Source: Callipepla californica brunnescens
Lineage: Eukaryota; Chordata; Aves; Galliformes; Odontophoridae
Direction: 5' to 3'
Length of the DNA: 64,000 bases
NCBI GenBank assembly: GCA_023055505.1
Contig: JALIRH010000063.1
Coordinates: forward strand, 2,435,501-2,499,500
The notes beneath the pieces are model-generated. The model did no database searches. It was not told where the DNA came from and saw nothing but the letters and a program-made list of their open reading frames with translations. Shown here piece by piece: positions 51,101 through 64,000 of this stretch. Each line of letters begins with the position of its first letter. The first letter of the stretch is position 1. The position numbers and the translations under genes were made by a program.

Positions 51101-52499
51101 GATGAGCATTGCTTCAGGACAAGGAGAGGAATGAAGTGAACAGTGGTAACCAAGCTTCGAATTTTCTCCTTGGATCTTTCCTTCCCGTGCTCCACTCCCT
51201 CTGCCACCATCCTAGAGTGCGTTTGTCAGTCTGAGGCTCCTGCTGATGGTTCCTCTTTCCTCAGAAGTGTATGGAGCGATGCCGGTTATGTTTGGGGAGG
51301 GTCTGGATGCTGTATGGCAGAAGCCAGTGCAGATCAGTGAGGTGACCGCATGTAGTAGAGCAGAGAGGTGACAGCTGTTCTGTAGAGCACACGGAGCCTC
51401 TTTGCAAGAGAGTGTAAAACATCAGTGAAGATTCTCACAGCACGCAGGATCTGTTTGAAATCTTCTTTTCTTGGGATTTACTCTTACAAGCAAAACATGT
51501 TGAACGGTGCTAATGCTTTTAGGATGAGATGTTTGTTGGCTCCTTAGTACAAAGAGAAGAAAAAAAAAGTATGGGGGAGGGTGTCATGGTTGATCACTGT
51601 CTATGAAACTATCAGAAACAAATACAGAGCATCAAGGGCAGTTTCTAACGTGAGTGCAAATTGCTGCAGTAATGAATTATCGACAAGAACTCTATTCTTC
51701 TTCTTCATTTATTTTCTCTACCTGTAAGGATTTGTCGGGATCAGTAGTGCTCTTTTTTCTTCTTTCTTGTCAGCTTCAGCTCTCCTTTTGTTCTCCCTTA
51801 GATTCTCCTTTACCCATTCGCTGGATTTTCTTGAAGTTCATCATGTTGAAGGGAATTTTCAGAGTTTTCATGTCTATAGTCGCTTGCCCTAAAATAACAT
51901 TTTAAGGTGTCTTGTATTTCTCTAAACAGCTGTATCATCTTAAAACTGAGTTCTTAGTGATTCCAATACCCTGCCACAGTTTTTATTTCAGGGTGGCCCT
52001 CACCATATCCCCCAATAACCCTAGGGCACAGTTTGGCAATTCGAGGCGGCAGAGGGCCTTTCCAGACAGCAGACTGTGTGCAGCCCACCCTGCTTTTGAA
52101 TGTTGAAGATTGTTAGCTATGAACAAGCTCACCTTGGCACCTGTCAGCCTGTACAGACAGAGCCTGTAGGTCCTAAGTACAATTGAGATGATTTTGACGT
52201 AGCATCAAAATATTCTATCAAAACTAGATACTGTGATTTTAATATAGCATTTCTAGCCAGTGGTGTCAGAATATTTCATTTATTTTTCCTTGTAGAGAAC
52301 ATGCCAACCAAATATACTCTTTCTATACTTTCTTGTTTAATTGGTATATTGGAAATAATAATACTTCTGGATATTTAAATATAAAGATGCTAAATGAATG
52401 CAGAGTCATGCTGCGTAGTATTGTTTGTGGGAGTTTTGCAGGCTTTGGAACTGCAGTGTGTTCTGTTTTTTATCGTCTCTGTTTTTTCCAATCTTCTAG

Positions 52500-52560
52500 G
52501 ATCTCAGCAGCAAGGACATGAAGAGGGATTTGTACATAGTTGCCCATGTAATTCGAATAG
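52500..52560 (+). CDS. DOCK3: DOCK3 exon f (about residues 277-297)
   Basis: This 61-nt exon lies between acceptor cttctag (ending 52499) and donor GTACAG (52561). It encodes DLSSKDMKRDLYIVAHVIRI plus the first base of a Gly codon completed by the next exon. The exon begins with the second G of the TAGG at the boundary; this choice is forced by the reading frame and by the family pattern (D-L-S/G-S-K-D-L/M-K-R). Confidence 0.92.
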
Positions 52561-54660
52561 GTACAGTATGATGTATTCATTGAAATATATATAAAGTAAG
52601 AATGTTATTAAAAGTATTTCAAATATTTGTTTTACTGAGCTGATGTTATAATGATTTAATGAGTTAGAAAACTCAGTTATAGACCCTGTCTGTCTGCCCA
52701 GGTTAATGCTGAGACCATCTGTTGCACGTGTGAAAAAGTTCCTGATGGCTCTGTAACAATGGTGTTATTTTCTCAGTGTGAGACAGAAGTTTAGTCCAAC
52801 ATCACACTTAGGAGGAGGGGGGAGGAACTGAAAATACTTGTTAGGGAGTACTTATCATATAAAGGGAGTTTATGGTGCAGGGCTTATCATACCAGGCCAC
52901 TCTGGGGCTGTTAGATAAATAGATAAGAAGACCTGTTTCTGCTGTAGGAATCTGAGGTGCTTCCAATAACCCGCACTTGTTTAAGTGATATGTTTAAGGA
53001 GGTGCCTGTAAATAATAAGGGAATCTCTCACATCTGTTGATGGTTCTGTCTGCCAGCTGACACCAAAAAGGAGTACTTGCAGTAGCATCTGCCTGCTTGC
53101 AGCCCCGCATGCAGTAACATAATGCTTGCTTCTTTCTGATTTCCCGTCTGCTACCAACCAAAGAGGTGTGGATGCTTGGTGCTATGAGCTGACCCTACCC
53201 AAGGAAAAATGCCCTTCCTTGCTAAGTCTTTTTGAGTAGTCACCGTTTTCAGAGTGGTTTCTCTGGCTATTCTAGGCGAGGCAAGGCTTGTTCTTTTGTC
53301 TTTGAAACTATTAGTAGCAAGTACAAGAAGGTTTAAGATCGAATTCCATTTAGAATGTTTCTAACATGGTATAGCTTGAAGTAGTTCACAGACAGTGACA
53401 TGAATGTATTAGCCCAGCAGGGTGCTTCAGTGAAGTGAGATTTCTGGTGTAAAAATTATATTGCCAGAAACACTTCTAAATGAGAAAAGGTTTTTTTCCT
53501 TGATAGGAAAAACCTCCAGTTAATAAGGGTATTATTAGTAAGTAATAGGGAATTAAATGGTTCTAAATTATGAATGAACATACTTTAATGGGAAATAAGC
53601 AAGTAAATATTCACCTATATCATTACAGACACTTAGACCTGAAATGTTAACAGTGCATAGGTAGGAATGTGTCAGTCTCTTCACTTGCTTTTAGATGAAA
53701 AATGATGTGGTAGTGTTTGCAATGAAATTGTATTTAACCTTTCCAACCAGTTCATCACAAGTTCCCATTAACAGCCGCTGGTATCTTTTCTGAAGTAGAG
53801 AATGTTTAAGTGGCATAAGGAAACTATAGGTTTGTCAGACTTTCCTGTGACTGACAGTAGAAGTCATCTAATTCACAAACATGTTAGAAGGATCCATTTT
53901 TCACTGTCCGACTTCAGTGTGTTATGTAATGCTTGAAAGCTGTAATTACCTCACCTGAGTTCTGTATCGAATGGAGCTTGTAGAAATATTTAAAGCTGTG
54001 CTGTAGTCTAAGTTTGGATTCCTAATGTCGATGCAAGATGTGCTGGACAGATTATTATGTGTAGTGTTGACTTAGATGGTCGTGGTGATTTTTTCTGGCC
54101 TGTACCTATTTGACTCTAGTAGAAAACTGGAAGTTAGTCACTGCACAGCTTATCTCAAAGTGCTCCAAGACAAACACGATAAATGACACTATATGAAATA
54201 CATTCCCTTAAAACAATTGTGTGAAATGAAAATGCATGTAAGTAGTGGACTAAAACAGAAGGACCACGGTGGATCACTGTGTGGATGCAGAGATGAGTGC
54301 AAGATATATTCTAGTCTCATTTGAGAAATGATTTGTAGTCAGCTGAGCTGGATATATGTCATGAGGGTGCACATCAGCAGACAGACCAGACCAGACATTG
54401 CACCGTTCACTTTGTCCTTGAGTGTTTTGTTAGCTAATAAGTTCACGTTCCTTAATTGAAGTAGCCCATTGAGTCAGCTAGGTTCAAGTGGGCCTCTGAA
54501 TTAAAAACAGTATGAGGAGAAAAGAAAGCTACGGATATAGAGACGATTGCAATTTAGCTGATGTTTACTGTAGGTATATGTTCTTAGAGGGATATCGGGA
54601 CACTATTGATGGAATTGCTGCATTTCAGAGTCTAACATCCTGAATTTCTGATGATTTTAG
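52561..54660 (+). other. DOCK3: DOCK3 intron, exon f to g
   Basis: This intron is 2,100 nt, GTACAG to TTAG. It is mostly unique AT-rich sequence. A short stretch near 54030-54125 resembles a decayed CR1 3' end. Confidence 0.8.
54030..54125 (+). mobile_element. Possible decayed CR1 3' end
   Basis: The phrases GTTGACTTAGATGGTCGTGG and CTGGCCTGTACCTATTTGA resemble the 'gttggacttgatgatctt...ccaacctaaatgattc' end of CR1. Without a tail octamer or longer similarity this is weak. Confidence 0.25.
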
Positions 54661-54808
54661 GTCGCATGTTGCTAAATGACTCAAAGAAAGGGCCCCCACA
54701 TTTACACTATCGCCGCCCCTATGGCTGCGCAGTGTTGAGCATCATGGATGTCCTTCAGTCAATCTCTGAAATAAAAGAAGAAAAGGATTTTGTTCTCAAA
54801 GTTTACAC
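54661..54808 (+). CDS. DOCK3: DOCK3 exon g (about residues 297-346)
   Basis: This 148-nt exon lies between acceptor gattttag (ending 54660) and donor GTGAGT (54809). After completing the Gly codon it reads RMLLNDSKKGPPHLHYRRPY, then GCAVLSIMDVLQSISEIKEE, then KDFVLKVY, and ends with two bases of a Thr codon. The RRP-G-AV motif is a family hallmark, present as RRPFG in other DOCK members. The segment lies just N-terminal to the DHR-1 domain. Confidence 0.94.
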
Positions 54809-57800
54809 GTGAGTAACTCTTTAAAAGTAAAAGAAGTAAGGAAAAGAAGTCTGTGTATTGATGCTGAAGAGATACTAAATATCCAAGTGCCATAAGCTGC
54901 ATTTTATGTTGACAAGTTGAACTAGTGCTGCTGGCAGTTATTGTTTCAGAAGCTCATGGAAAGCAATGAATATTTTTATAGATGTTTTGGGTATGTTGAA
55001 TGCTTTAGAAATTATTGAATATTGCCCAAATCTACATGACATACAAAGCTGTGTTTTTATTATTGTGCCTTATTTAAAATCTGTTAAAAACACAGAAATA
55101 TTTTCTTACCCTTGATGAGGGGAATAGTTACAGAAGCAGCGTCTCCAATTTTTTCAGTCATGACAACCAAGAAAAGATCTAGAAAACAACTGAAGCCAAT
55201 AGTGTGTGACTGAAAAACTCAAAACAAGTCAACATTTTCTGAGCCAGAGTCTATCTCCAGTTGATTTGTGATTTTGAACTTTGAACTACCAATTCTTACT
55301 GTGCAGTGTGGTCTCTTTATTACAATTATGAGAGCACAGACAGACTGTCTGAAGACTGCAGAGGCTGTTTAAATACCTTGTCAGTGAAAAGAAATACTGG
55401 CAAGATCTGCTTTACAGATGGGCTGAGATACAGATAACATTATTTTATGGTCTAGAGCCACCATCTGAGTAATAAGATAATTGGAGGGGTAATAGAACTT
55501 CATTGTTCTGTGAGAAGTGCATTCAGCAGCAGAAAATGTGCCATTCATGGGAAGCTAGAAGCAACAAAAAAAGGCTTTCGTTGTTCAGGGAAAGATTCTT
55601 GAATAATTCTTCCTACATTAGAAATCAGTATGTCCAAAGCAAGTCTGTCAGAGTCAGCTCTTCCATTCTTGTGTTGCTAGCAGTTATGAAAACTGTAGCA
55701 AAAATGACAAGTTGCAGGGAAGAAAATGGACTCTTTGACAATAGAATCTGGATAATTTGGCATTTTGTCATCGTTCAGTTTCAGCTTATTTCAAGCTGAT
55801 GGTTTCTGGTTATATAATTTGTTAATGTTGGACTTGTAGAGATACGTTTACATATCACAACTGCCACATTCTGAATGTTTACAGTAAGGAAGCATTCTGA
55901 ATCTGACTTCTGTTTTGATGCCTTTTTAGTGAATCTTTAGCTTCTAATCGCTGAAAAATCTGTTAAATACTGGACTTGTTCATTTGTCAGTGATAAATTA
56001 TCAATTCGTGCAGCCAAAGTCATAATGCTGCCATGAAGAAAAATCACATGGTAGAGAGCTGTTCCTTTTCTTCTACTTACCTTCAAGTGTCCTGTTAGTA
56101 TGGATTCCCTGCAGACCACCCTAAATACCAACTGTGTCTGCCGAAGTGCTGAAGTAGGTTTATACCAGTTGTTGTTCTTCTCTTCTGCTTCCCAAACTCT
56201 TTGTTTTTAACATCCATAGGCAGCCATTACTGCCTTCTCAGAGAGGATGTAGGGCACATAACAAAGCTCAGCTCTGTAAACAGATGTTTCAGATCTTCTG
56301 TTGGCATTATCATTCACTGGAGTGTTGCAGATGGTTCTTTTATGCCACTGCTCTTTGGAGTGTTCTCTCTAACCCTCCAACAGAAGTCTTCAGAAGGGGG
56401 AATATGTTGATGTAGCTAAAAAGTGTCAGCTTTTCCCTTTTGCAGCTTTAATAGCTGTTAGTCTTCCTGACTGAATGTTTTCACAGGTTCGTCTGCTTAC
56501 ATCTTCTCTTTGCACATTCATTTGGCTAAACTAACTTTTCTTGCTTAGTAGGTAAGAGTTGAAATAACTAATATTTGTCATTTATGAACTGGAAATTGTA
56601 CATGAATGCTTAAACAGTGCTGAACTACGTTTCTTACCTGCTGCACTCACTTTTATTATTTTTAATATGCCTTAAGCCAACCCCAAAACATCATGAGGTG
56701 AATTAAGGAGAGAGATGTATTTGTATTTTTAAAGAAAAAGTAAGAAGCATTATTTTTGTACACTGTCTGGGTAGAACTTAATGACTGAAAAACCTTTCTT
56801 AGGGAGCAGTTGGAAAAAAGCTGAAAGAAATACATGGCATTTAAATTGAGTCTATTGCTGGATCCACAAGAGAGAACACTTAAAGGAAGAAAAAAATCAA
56901 TTTACTTCACCAGTCTGCCTTATTATTGTTAAAGATTTATGTCTGAAAAAGTCTTTTTGCTCACAATCTGCTGTTGGTTAATCCTGCAGTCATGTTATAA
57001 TCTTACTAAGAGGATAGAGTACCACAGCTCTAGCTATAAGCTCATTATGTAAAAGCATGAAGGTTTACTTCTGTAATTCTTTTTAATAATGTACATTTAA
57101 AAGTGAGATGAAAACTAAAATATCAGTCCATGTACTTTTAAGATAACTTGATTTCATACATTTATGTGAATTTTTATCTTCAATTCTGTGGTTTTGATCA
57201 CTGCACCTTATTCCTTGTGTTGTTGTTTCAACTTCCCTAAAACTTCCACTTAATTCTCTTTTGTTTCATCTTTTTAAGGGTTTGGGATTTTTTTTTTCCT
57301 ACATTTCCACAGTCCTTTGTGCGTTTCTCTCTTACTTTAGCTCTAGTTCTCAAGTCTCTTTCCTTTTAATGTAGTGTGTTGCCTTTTCCCTGTTGAAATC
57401 CAGCTGTTGCTATTTGCCCAGCTGAGCAGACTTACATTGCATTTCTGTCCCTGTCTGTTTGACATCAGGGTCTGATGTAGTACGGCAGACATTCCACTTG
57501 GTAGATTTACTGTAGAACCAGCCAACCTGCAGAGACGATGGATGGCTCAGGAGAAGATTCTTATTGAAACTAGAAATATATTTGGTATTTAGACAGGTAA
57601 AATGTTCATAAAACACAATAAATTGCATTACTGGGAAATGCTCTCAGCCCAGCATTTCATACTGAGGAGAATATTATTCTTTGTGTTCAGGAAACTTGTA
57701 GTACAGCTTACTTTGGTGTTTGGTCCAAAACTAGCTTTAAGCTAACTTTACACTCCATTGATTTGGGAACAGTCTTGTTCCAGCTTGATTTACAGGCATA

Positions 57801-58228
57801 AATCATTGGAGACTGAAATCTTTACATTCAACTCCAGAGGCTGATACAGCAACTGAAAAGTTATCAGAAGTTGAATGTTTGCTGTAACCTCAGCTATGTG
57901 GGGGTGAAGGATGGTACAGAATTCATCCTGTTGGTTCCCTTTTAAGGAAAATATTATTTGCAGTGGAATAAATGATTTCAAATGTCTTGGCAAGGAAAGT
58001 AGAGTAAAGAATGTGGAGAGAATATGTATTTTTTTTCCTGATGAGTAAGCTGAATATTAGATAAGTTTCCAAACAGGTCTATAAATGGAGGAATAGGAAT
58101 AGACAGGGACGTGAATCCTAACATCCCTAATCCAAAAAGGTGAGGAGGGTGACCTGCAGGAGGCAGGCAGGAACATGCACCCTGCCTGCCCTCCTGTGTC
58201 ACTGTGGAAAGGGTTCCTGTGTTCCTAT

Positions 58229-58250
58229 GGATGTCTCACCTGAGACATCC
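58229..58250. repeat. Short perfect inverted repeat
   Basis: Two 10-bp arms (GGATGTCTCA and TGAGACATCC) are separated by two bases. It is a small hairpin with no associated feature. Confidence 0.8.
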
Positions 58251-59515
58251 ACTGCCCAAACCCACTGCAGTGAAGGAGGGATGTTGAGATGGGTAGAGAA
58301 CTAAGATTTCATGTGGAATGGTCCCAGCCTCACCTTACCTGACGAGCCAGAAATACACCCTTAGCAACATTTTAGATAGCAAGCAGAGAGGATATAACTT
58401 TCCTCCATTTCTCCTTTATTACTATTTGCATATGATGCTTAATTTATTCTAAATTGTATGTTTCTTTTGCTTGTACAATAATTATTCAACATTTGTAGGG
58501 AGTATTGGTAAGTGTATTGTAACAGGCTGCAGGGGTTTTCTTGCTGTTCTTGTCAGTACATGGTGTGATAATTCTGACACAACAGAAGATTACTGGCTAC
58601 CCCTTTTTTTGGATGTCTTTAACTCCTTTTACCAGAAAACTATTATTCAGTTCCATAATGCAGCAGCCAAAAAATCTCTCTTGTCTTCACCATAGCAGGT
58701 TCATATCATATGCCAATTTTACTAATGTTATATGCTCTTGGAGGAAATCAATAAATGTTTTAAAATATCACTAAGCATGGAGCAAGTTCTGCAAAGTTTT
58801 ACTTCTTTCTCAAGACTCTTTGTAGGAGCCAAAAGCTTACAGCCAGATTTTGGAAGAGTTTTTTGTTTGATTTGTTCTTGTTGCTTGTTTGTTTCTTCGT
58901 TGTTTGGGGTTTCCTTTTGGTAAAAGTCAAATAGGAAAGAAATGTAATTCAGTCGTTTAATTCAGTTGCACTTCACGAAGAATAAGATTCATCATTACCA
59001 CTGAGTTTAATATTGCTGACTTTCATTTGTACCTTAAACACTTCAAATAACAGTTAGGTTTAAAAGCTAGTTAGACATGATCAATGCTCTTGTTTTCTTC
59101 TTTTTCCTTTTTCACCAATAGAGCTGTTTGTGAGAAAGGTTGCATTTTGGTTTTTCAATTAGATTATCATACTTGTAAAATTGTCATTTCAGCTGTGCTT
59201 ACACTAGTGCGAAGTACATTATAGCATCCTTAGTGCATCTCTTCATTATGTGATAACAAGCTGTAGGTGCTGATGGCACTTTTTTTTTCCTGGAAGCATT
59301 GCAACTTTACCAGATTGGTTGTACAGCTTTACTTGTTATTAGTGCAAACAAAGCTATTCGGCTTTAATGTTCAGCTAAATAACAGTCATCATTCCTGTTG
59401 AAGGGAACTGTTGCTTCTTACTGGAGTTAAAGCCTGTAGCTTTACATTGTCACACCAAGCCTCACTGAAGAACCTGGCTGTTGTCTTAATGATGGCTTGC
59501 AGGTATGAAAAAGAA

Positions 59516-59790
59516 GCATAGAATTGCATAATCACCAGCGTTGAAGGAGACCTCCAGGGTCATCACCATCCACCTTACACCAATATTTCCCCACTAAACC
59601 GTGTCTGTCAGTACAACATCCAAATGTTTCTTGAACACAAAGCAGCTGAACATGTTATCCCCTTGCCTTGTCTTCTCCAGGCTGAGAAAATCCCTATTTC
59701 CTCAGCCCCTGCCCATCCGCTGGGCTCTCACGGGAGAGAGATGTTTTTGTTTTGACGTTAGGGAGCCCAAAACTAAGCGCAGTGTTGTTG
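59516..59790 (-). mobile_element. CR1 3' fragment, antisense, internally deleted
   Basis: Read on the + strand, this is the reverse complement of a CR1 end. CATAGAATTGCATAATCACC is at the left, then CCACTAAACCGTGTCTGTCA and GTTTCTTGAACAC. A gap then leads to CTTCTCCAGGCTGAGAAAAT, and a final GAGCCCAAAACTAAGCGCAG. The order is right but intervening CR1 segments are missing, indicating an old copy with deletions. Confidence 0.75.
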
Positions 59791-61149
59791 ATCCAGACTG
59801 CCAAGTAATGACAGTAGAAACATACACAAAGCATTAATCGTTTACAAAATAGAGTTGTATCTTCATCCTGACAGCAGCATGATTATTTATGACTGAGCCC
59901 TTTTATGCTCTTGGCCCTCTATTTCCCTACAATTCATATCTTGAAGAATCCCCAAAAGCTCTTTCTCAGCATCCCATAAGAAGACCCATGTCCCAAAGTC
60001 AGTAATGCATTGAGGACGGGAGCCCTTTTCAGTCTGTAACGCAATCCAGAGTGCCTTTGTTGCTGATTCATCCGAGCAGTTTCCTCCCCAGCACTGAGTG
60101 CTCAGTGTTTCCTTTCTAATTCTGCTGCAGGAGGAGCGGGGTCAGTGGCCGTGTTCTCTGCTGAGGTTAGCAAGGTTCCTCTGTTCCATTCTGGTCAGGA
60201 AGAAGAGCCTTTAATTGCATAACCTTGCAGGAAAGACAGAACTATCAGGAAATATTTATGACAGTTTTGTTTCTGGACACTGCTTTTAGATGTACATCCA
60301 GCTGTTTTGAATTTGATCGTCTAACCAAGGAGCATGCAGCCAGCTCCATTGCATGGATATTGCTTGAAAAAGATCAAATTTGTATACCAGATTCCAGTGC
60401 GTTATTGAAGCTGATGTCAACATTATGAGTATTTTTACAGTGAAATAATATTGAGTGGAAACATGACAGATCTTTTCACAGAGAGTTATATTGTAATTTC
60501 TGTCCTGGAAACGTGTCAAAGACTTCAACTGAAAAGTGAAAAATAGTAGCACTTACTCTTAATGCTTATTAAAATTGCATATAGATGAGTGGACTATTAC
60601 AAAAAACTCCTGCAGAAGATGAAGTACGTACAGAAGCATGCATATCCTTTTGCTGCAGTTTGGGAGGTGGGGTTACATCGTGTTCAAGGCATTCTGTAAT
60701 GTACGTATGTAAGGAAAAGACTCAGTGTTGATGTCTGAGATACTCAAAAAGCAGATCTTTATTTTACCTTCCAAAATCTCCTTTTTATTTCTTGGATCTA
60801 AGTTTGTTATTGTTTATAATACACAGAACAGTAGTATATGGCAGCAGTTACTTTCAACTTGAAACAAATTTTCTATATGCAGAGAATTCAACTAAAGATA
60901 TCTACATCTTCATTATATCGTGATACGAAGAATGAAGCAATTGCTTTAACAACAGAAATGTCACTGCAGACTCAAGAGTGTCCATAAAAAGGAGATAACT
61001 ATTAGGGAAAATGTTTTTTTTTTCTTTTCGCTTTTAAAGACAAGAATTTTTCTTGTGCATCAAAACCCCACAAGCTTTCATGTTATTTCTGCAACAAAGT
61101 TGACTTTCCTGTCACGCTTTTAGCTTGAATCGATGTTCTTTTATTTTAG

Positions 61150-61238
61150 GTGTAACAATGAAAACGAATGGTGTCAGATCCATGAAAATATTATTCGCAA
61201 GTCCAGCACCAAGTACACAGCTCCCAGCTCCAACTATG
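61150..61238 (+). CDS. DOCK3: DOCK3 exon h (about residues 346-376)
   Basis: This 89-nt exon lies between acceptor attttag (ending 61149) and donor GTAAAT (61239). One base completes the Thr codon. The next 29 codons read CNNENEWCQIHENIIRKSS, then TKYTAPSSNY, and the exon ends with the first base of a Gly codon. The next exon, which should begin the stretch leading into DHR-1 (GLIISLQL in the mammalian protein as I recall it), is not seen before the window ends. Confidence 0.93.
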
Positions 61239-64000
61239 GTAAATATTTACTTGTATACTTCTCTGCTGATAACAGCTGATGATTTCCATTAGGAGACTGC
61301 TGATTATTTAGACTGGAGTAGTTCAGTGAGATTACACATAGCTGAATTGCTGTACCTACTGTGATGATTTAAACGTTTAACTAAAATTTGTGTTCTGGTT
61401 ACAGATGTAAACTGCCTTACCTTTGCCACTTCAACCAGGAATTATAATAAATAATTGATAACTTTCTTTTTCAGATACAGTTGAAAACAATAATGATGTG
61501 GTTTCATTGTGCTTGATTTCCATAACCTTTTTATCTATTGTATTTATTTATCCCAGAAGATCTCACCAGTGGGGAGAGCTAGAGGCCTGAATTAGCTTAC
61601 GGTTGCTGTATTTATAGTGTTATCTAAGCTTGTGATAACTGCTAGCCCATGGTTGGATACAATATTAGCAGCTATCAGCACTGGCAGAACTCCCTTGTGT
61701 CTTTCTGATGCTAGCTGAGGTTATTGTGACCAGACTTCCCTGCACACGATGTGAAGGATTAAAATGTATTCACTGGAATTTCCCTGAGTAGAAGAATCTT
61801 CCAGTTCATCCTGTATTCCCTTGAAACTCCTGGGTATCATATACATCTGTGGATTGCTCTTCCGAGGATATGGTGCATCACTGTGAGCCAAGTAAAGCCA
61901 CATAAAACCAGATACTAAATTTCTCTAACGTACTTATCTCACTGTCCAGAAAATTCTGACTGGCCCAAAATAAGAGGAGTTTTCATACCTACAGACTGAT
62001 TGTCAAGAAGACTCTATGATGCTTTCAGTACTGATTGTTTCATTACATAGTTGAGGAGAATAAGTGTCTTAGCTGGGCTTTTGTGACCTTTCATATCTAT
62101 TTTTATTTTCCTGGTTAATAACATAGGCACAGAAAGTATATGTACATCTTTTCACTCACAAATAAGATAGTGCTCTGCTTCGGTGCAGGTAGTTTTGTAT
62201 TACTAAGTGAAGGTATGATTCAGATGAGCACGCTCATGTCCAAATACTATTATTGCCCTAGTTTCTCTTGTTTGTATATTCAGATGTTGTAGTGGAATAT
62301 GCACTTCTCAACCACGCAGATGTCAAACACAACAGAAAAGCAAATGAAAGAGTTTCGAGTTTTGGGATTTGTAACATTCAAAGCTGATCTCCTTCCTTGT
62401 TGTTCCTATTATAGTGAAGTTTGTCTGCCACTAATCTTTCAAATGTTGTCCTGAGTTGTTGGAAGACTTGGTCTGTTTGCATTTATTTCAACTCCTAGGT
62501 GTTTGCCTAAAACTTTCTTCTTCAGGTATGAGCATTTTTGAAGAGCAGAAGAAAAACAAATAGATTTTTGCTCTCATCTTCAGCTTTTTAAGATAATCAT
62601 TTGAAACATATTAAGATCTGAAGCATCTCTGGATCAAGAGTTTGAACCTTGGCAGAAGTACTTTCCCAGTGTGAGGGACAGTATTGCAAGATGACAAGAT
62701 TGTAGCATTAGTAATGCAGGCTGGGCTTCTCATAACCTACTCCTTCAGTGCTGAAATGTTCAAATCACATTTGTGATTTGAACCCTGAAAGCCAGTGCTG
62801 GTTGGTTCTCCCCCATCTCAGCAGTTCTTGCATAAGTTTAGTCCTTTGTATCTGCTGCAGGGAACAGAGAAAACTAGGAAGTTAGGCTGGGTAGAAAAAG
62901 AGGACTGGAGAGTAGACTGCCAACCTCTTGGGAAGAAGCAGCAGCTAGGCAGAAGGTTGTTGGAGTGTAGCATGTGAGAGTGTGTCACAGGAGTGCCATC
63001 TGTAATACCATGCTGTAATATTACATGTTCTAATATTTCTAGTGACTAACTTATACAGGAAATAGACAAATTCTGGTACTATTTGTTAATTACTAAAGGT
63101 GCTGCATGTAGCCTGGATATTAGTGCTTTCAGTTTCCTAAAAGCGTGCCTAACAAAATGACTACGTATTGTTTGCAAAGCCAATATACTGAGTTTAGAAA
63201 ATAGCAGAACTTTAGATGGTTCTTGCAAGAATATGTATAAAAGAGGGTGGTGTTTGGCGTGTGTTGTTCCACACAGTGGGCAGTGAGGGCAGAAAGAGCT
63301 ATTGACTATCATTCACTGGATGAAATAAGGATTATGGAAAAATTACTACCTGAATGTGATTCACATTGCTTTGTGAGGCTGGTTTTGCATGCCTGGAGGA
63401 TGAAACTGTCTCCATGGTGGGCCTAAAAGCTGGGATTCCAGGGAAGCTCTCTGGCTGATATACAGAACAAAGGGTCATTGACAGAGCTAGCTGCTGAGCA
63501 TTTCTGGCTCTTGTTTTCTGAGTTCACTTTCAACTGTTGGTTCTCATGAAATGTATTGAGGTACTGGATTTCATTAAAATCAGCATTCTTATGTGAAGTA
63601 GGTCAAGAATCAAGTGGAACAGATGAGCTTTGAGCATTTTTCTAATGGTATCAAGTGCTATTAAAGGCACTTCTGTGATGTTCTCCGAGGTTGTGTGATA
63701 CGGTAGCATAGAAGTAATGTTGCTCATACAGTATTGCCATGTGTGTGATGCATAGAAATAGTGCTAAATACTTTATCTTGTGATGTGTCATTGAAATTAA
63801 GTATTCTGACTTTAAGAATGTTGTCATTTGTATAATATTATGCTCCTAACTGGTCATTCAAAGCAGATTTGTTTCTCCCATTTTACTTTTAAGTGACTCT
63901 AAGGCAAAAAAATAACTCTGTGTTTGAGTACTTGTATAAAAGTGTATTAAATTAGCCATAAGTCAAGGCAGTATTTTAGCTGCACACCTTGTACATTCAG
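61239..64000 (+). other. DOCK3: DOCK3 intron (5' part) after exon h
   Basis: The intron begins GTAAAT and runs past the window end. I searched for the next exon (the start of the lead into DHR-1) and did not find it. No repeat or other feature is recognisable in these 2.8 kb. Confidence 0.75.

Larger units (their letters stand above)
44883..52499 (+). other. DOCK3: DOCK3 intron, exon e to f
   Basis: This intron is 7,617 nt, GTACGT to TAG. It contains the 336-nt purine tract (50310-50645) and a possible LTR-type remnant immediately after it (50690-51100). The rest (44883-50300 and 51100-52499) shows no element I could identify; ORFs at 45163-45525 and 46612-46989 look like chance. Confidence 0.8.
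54809..61149 (+). other. DOCK3: DOCK3 intron, exon g to h
   Basis: This intron is 6,341 nt, GTGAGT to TTAG. It contains one decayed antisense CR1 fragment (59516-59790) and a short hairpin (58229-58250). The remaining sequence shows nothing I can name. Confidence 0.8.
8941..61238 (+). other. DOCK3: DOCK3 gene, internal part: eight coding exons and seven complete introns
   Basis: Eight exons on the + strand splice into one continuous 811-nt reading frame (about 270 residues) with no stop. Every exon is flanked by AG/GT, and codon phases match at all seven junctions. The product reads through stretches such as LDWGNEHLGLDLVPRK, RLNKNGGPRNPEK and HYRRPYGCAVLSI. I recognise these as DOCK3 rather than DOCK4 (which has LGLDLVPRKEY and a different linker) or DOCK1/2/5 (which have a KIDYGN-type sequence here). 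DOCK3 is a neuron-enriched atypical Rac exchange factor acting with ELMO in actin remodelling and axon outgrowth. The encoded part lies between the N-terminal SH3 and the DHR-1 lipid-binding domain. The catalytic DHR-2 is outside the window. Intron sizes are 7,596, 3,334, 1,039, 23,460, 7,617, 2,100 and 6,341 nt. The paralogue call rests on remembered family sequences. Confidence 0.9.

Overview
The window looks like bird nuclear DNA, and chicken-like DNA is most probable. Two observations support this. Pieces of the avian CR1 LINE are scattered through it, and a single vertebrate gene is spread over eight small exons separated by AT-rich introns. The gene is read on the + strand. Its spliced product matches the atypical Rac guanine-nucleotide exchange factor DOCK3 (MOCA, DOCK-B subfamily). 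The window holds only internal exons: neither the promoter and SH3-coding start nor the DHR-1/DHR-2 parts are present. Positions in the mammalian protein are from memory.

Layout. Bases 1-8940 are intron. This intron carries an antisense CR1 whose endonuclease frame is open to the window edge (1-1405), a cluster of CR1 3' ends (about 3.64, 5.07-5.45 and 6.25-6.85 kb) and an LTR-like repeat (5.67-6.15 kb). Exons lie at 8941-9089, 16686-16770, 20105-20146 (a 42-nt microexon), 21186-21340, 44801-44882, 52500-52560, 54661-54808 and 61150-61238. Each is bounded by AG/GT and each junction phase fits the next. Joined, they give 811 nt, about 270 residues, roughly positions 106-376 of a protein near 2,000 residues. 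This is the N-terminal region between the SH3 and the DHR-1 (C2) domain, which in DOCK proteins helps bind ELMO.

The largest intron (21341-44800) holds most of the odd material. It contains two direct copies of a roughly 1.04-kb segment, about 98% identical and 12.65 kb apart (23337-24376 and 35988-37026), several CR1 pieces and a second LTR-like copy. The intron at 44883-52499 contains a 336-nt pure-purine tract built on (GGGAA)n. I found no second protein-coding gene, RNA gene, CRISPR array or recognisable novel system. Most ORFs outside the exons are chance, repeat-derived or antisense shadows.

The points most worth a second look are the duplicated segment and its boundary, the open CR1 endonuclease frame, the purine tract, and the in-frame microexon.
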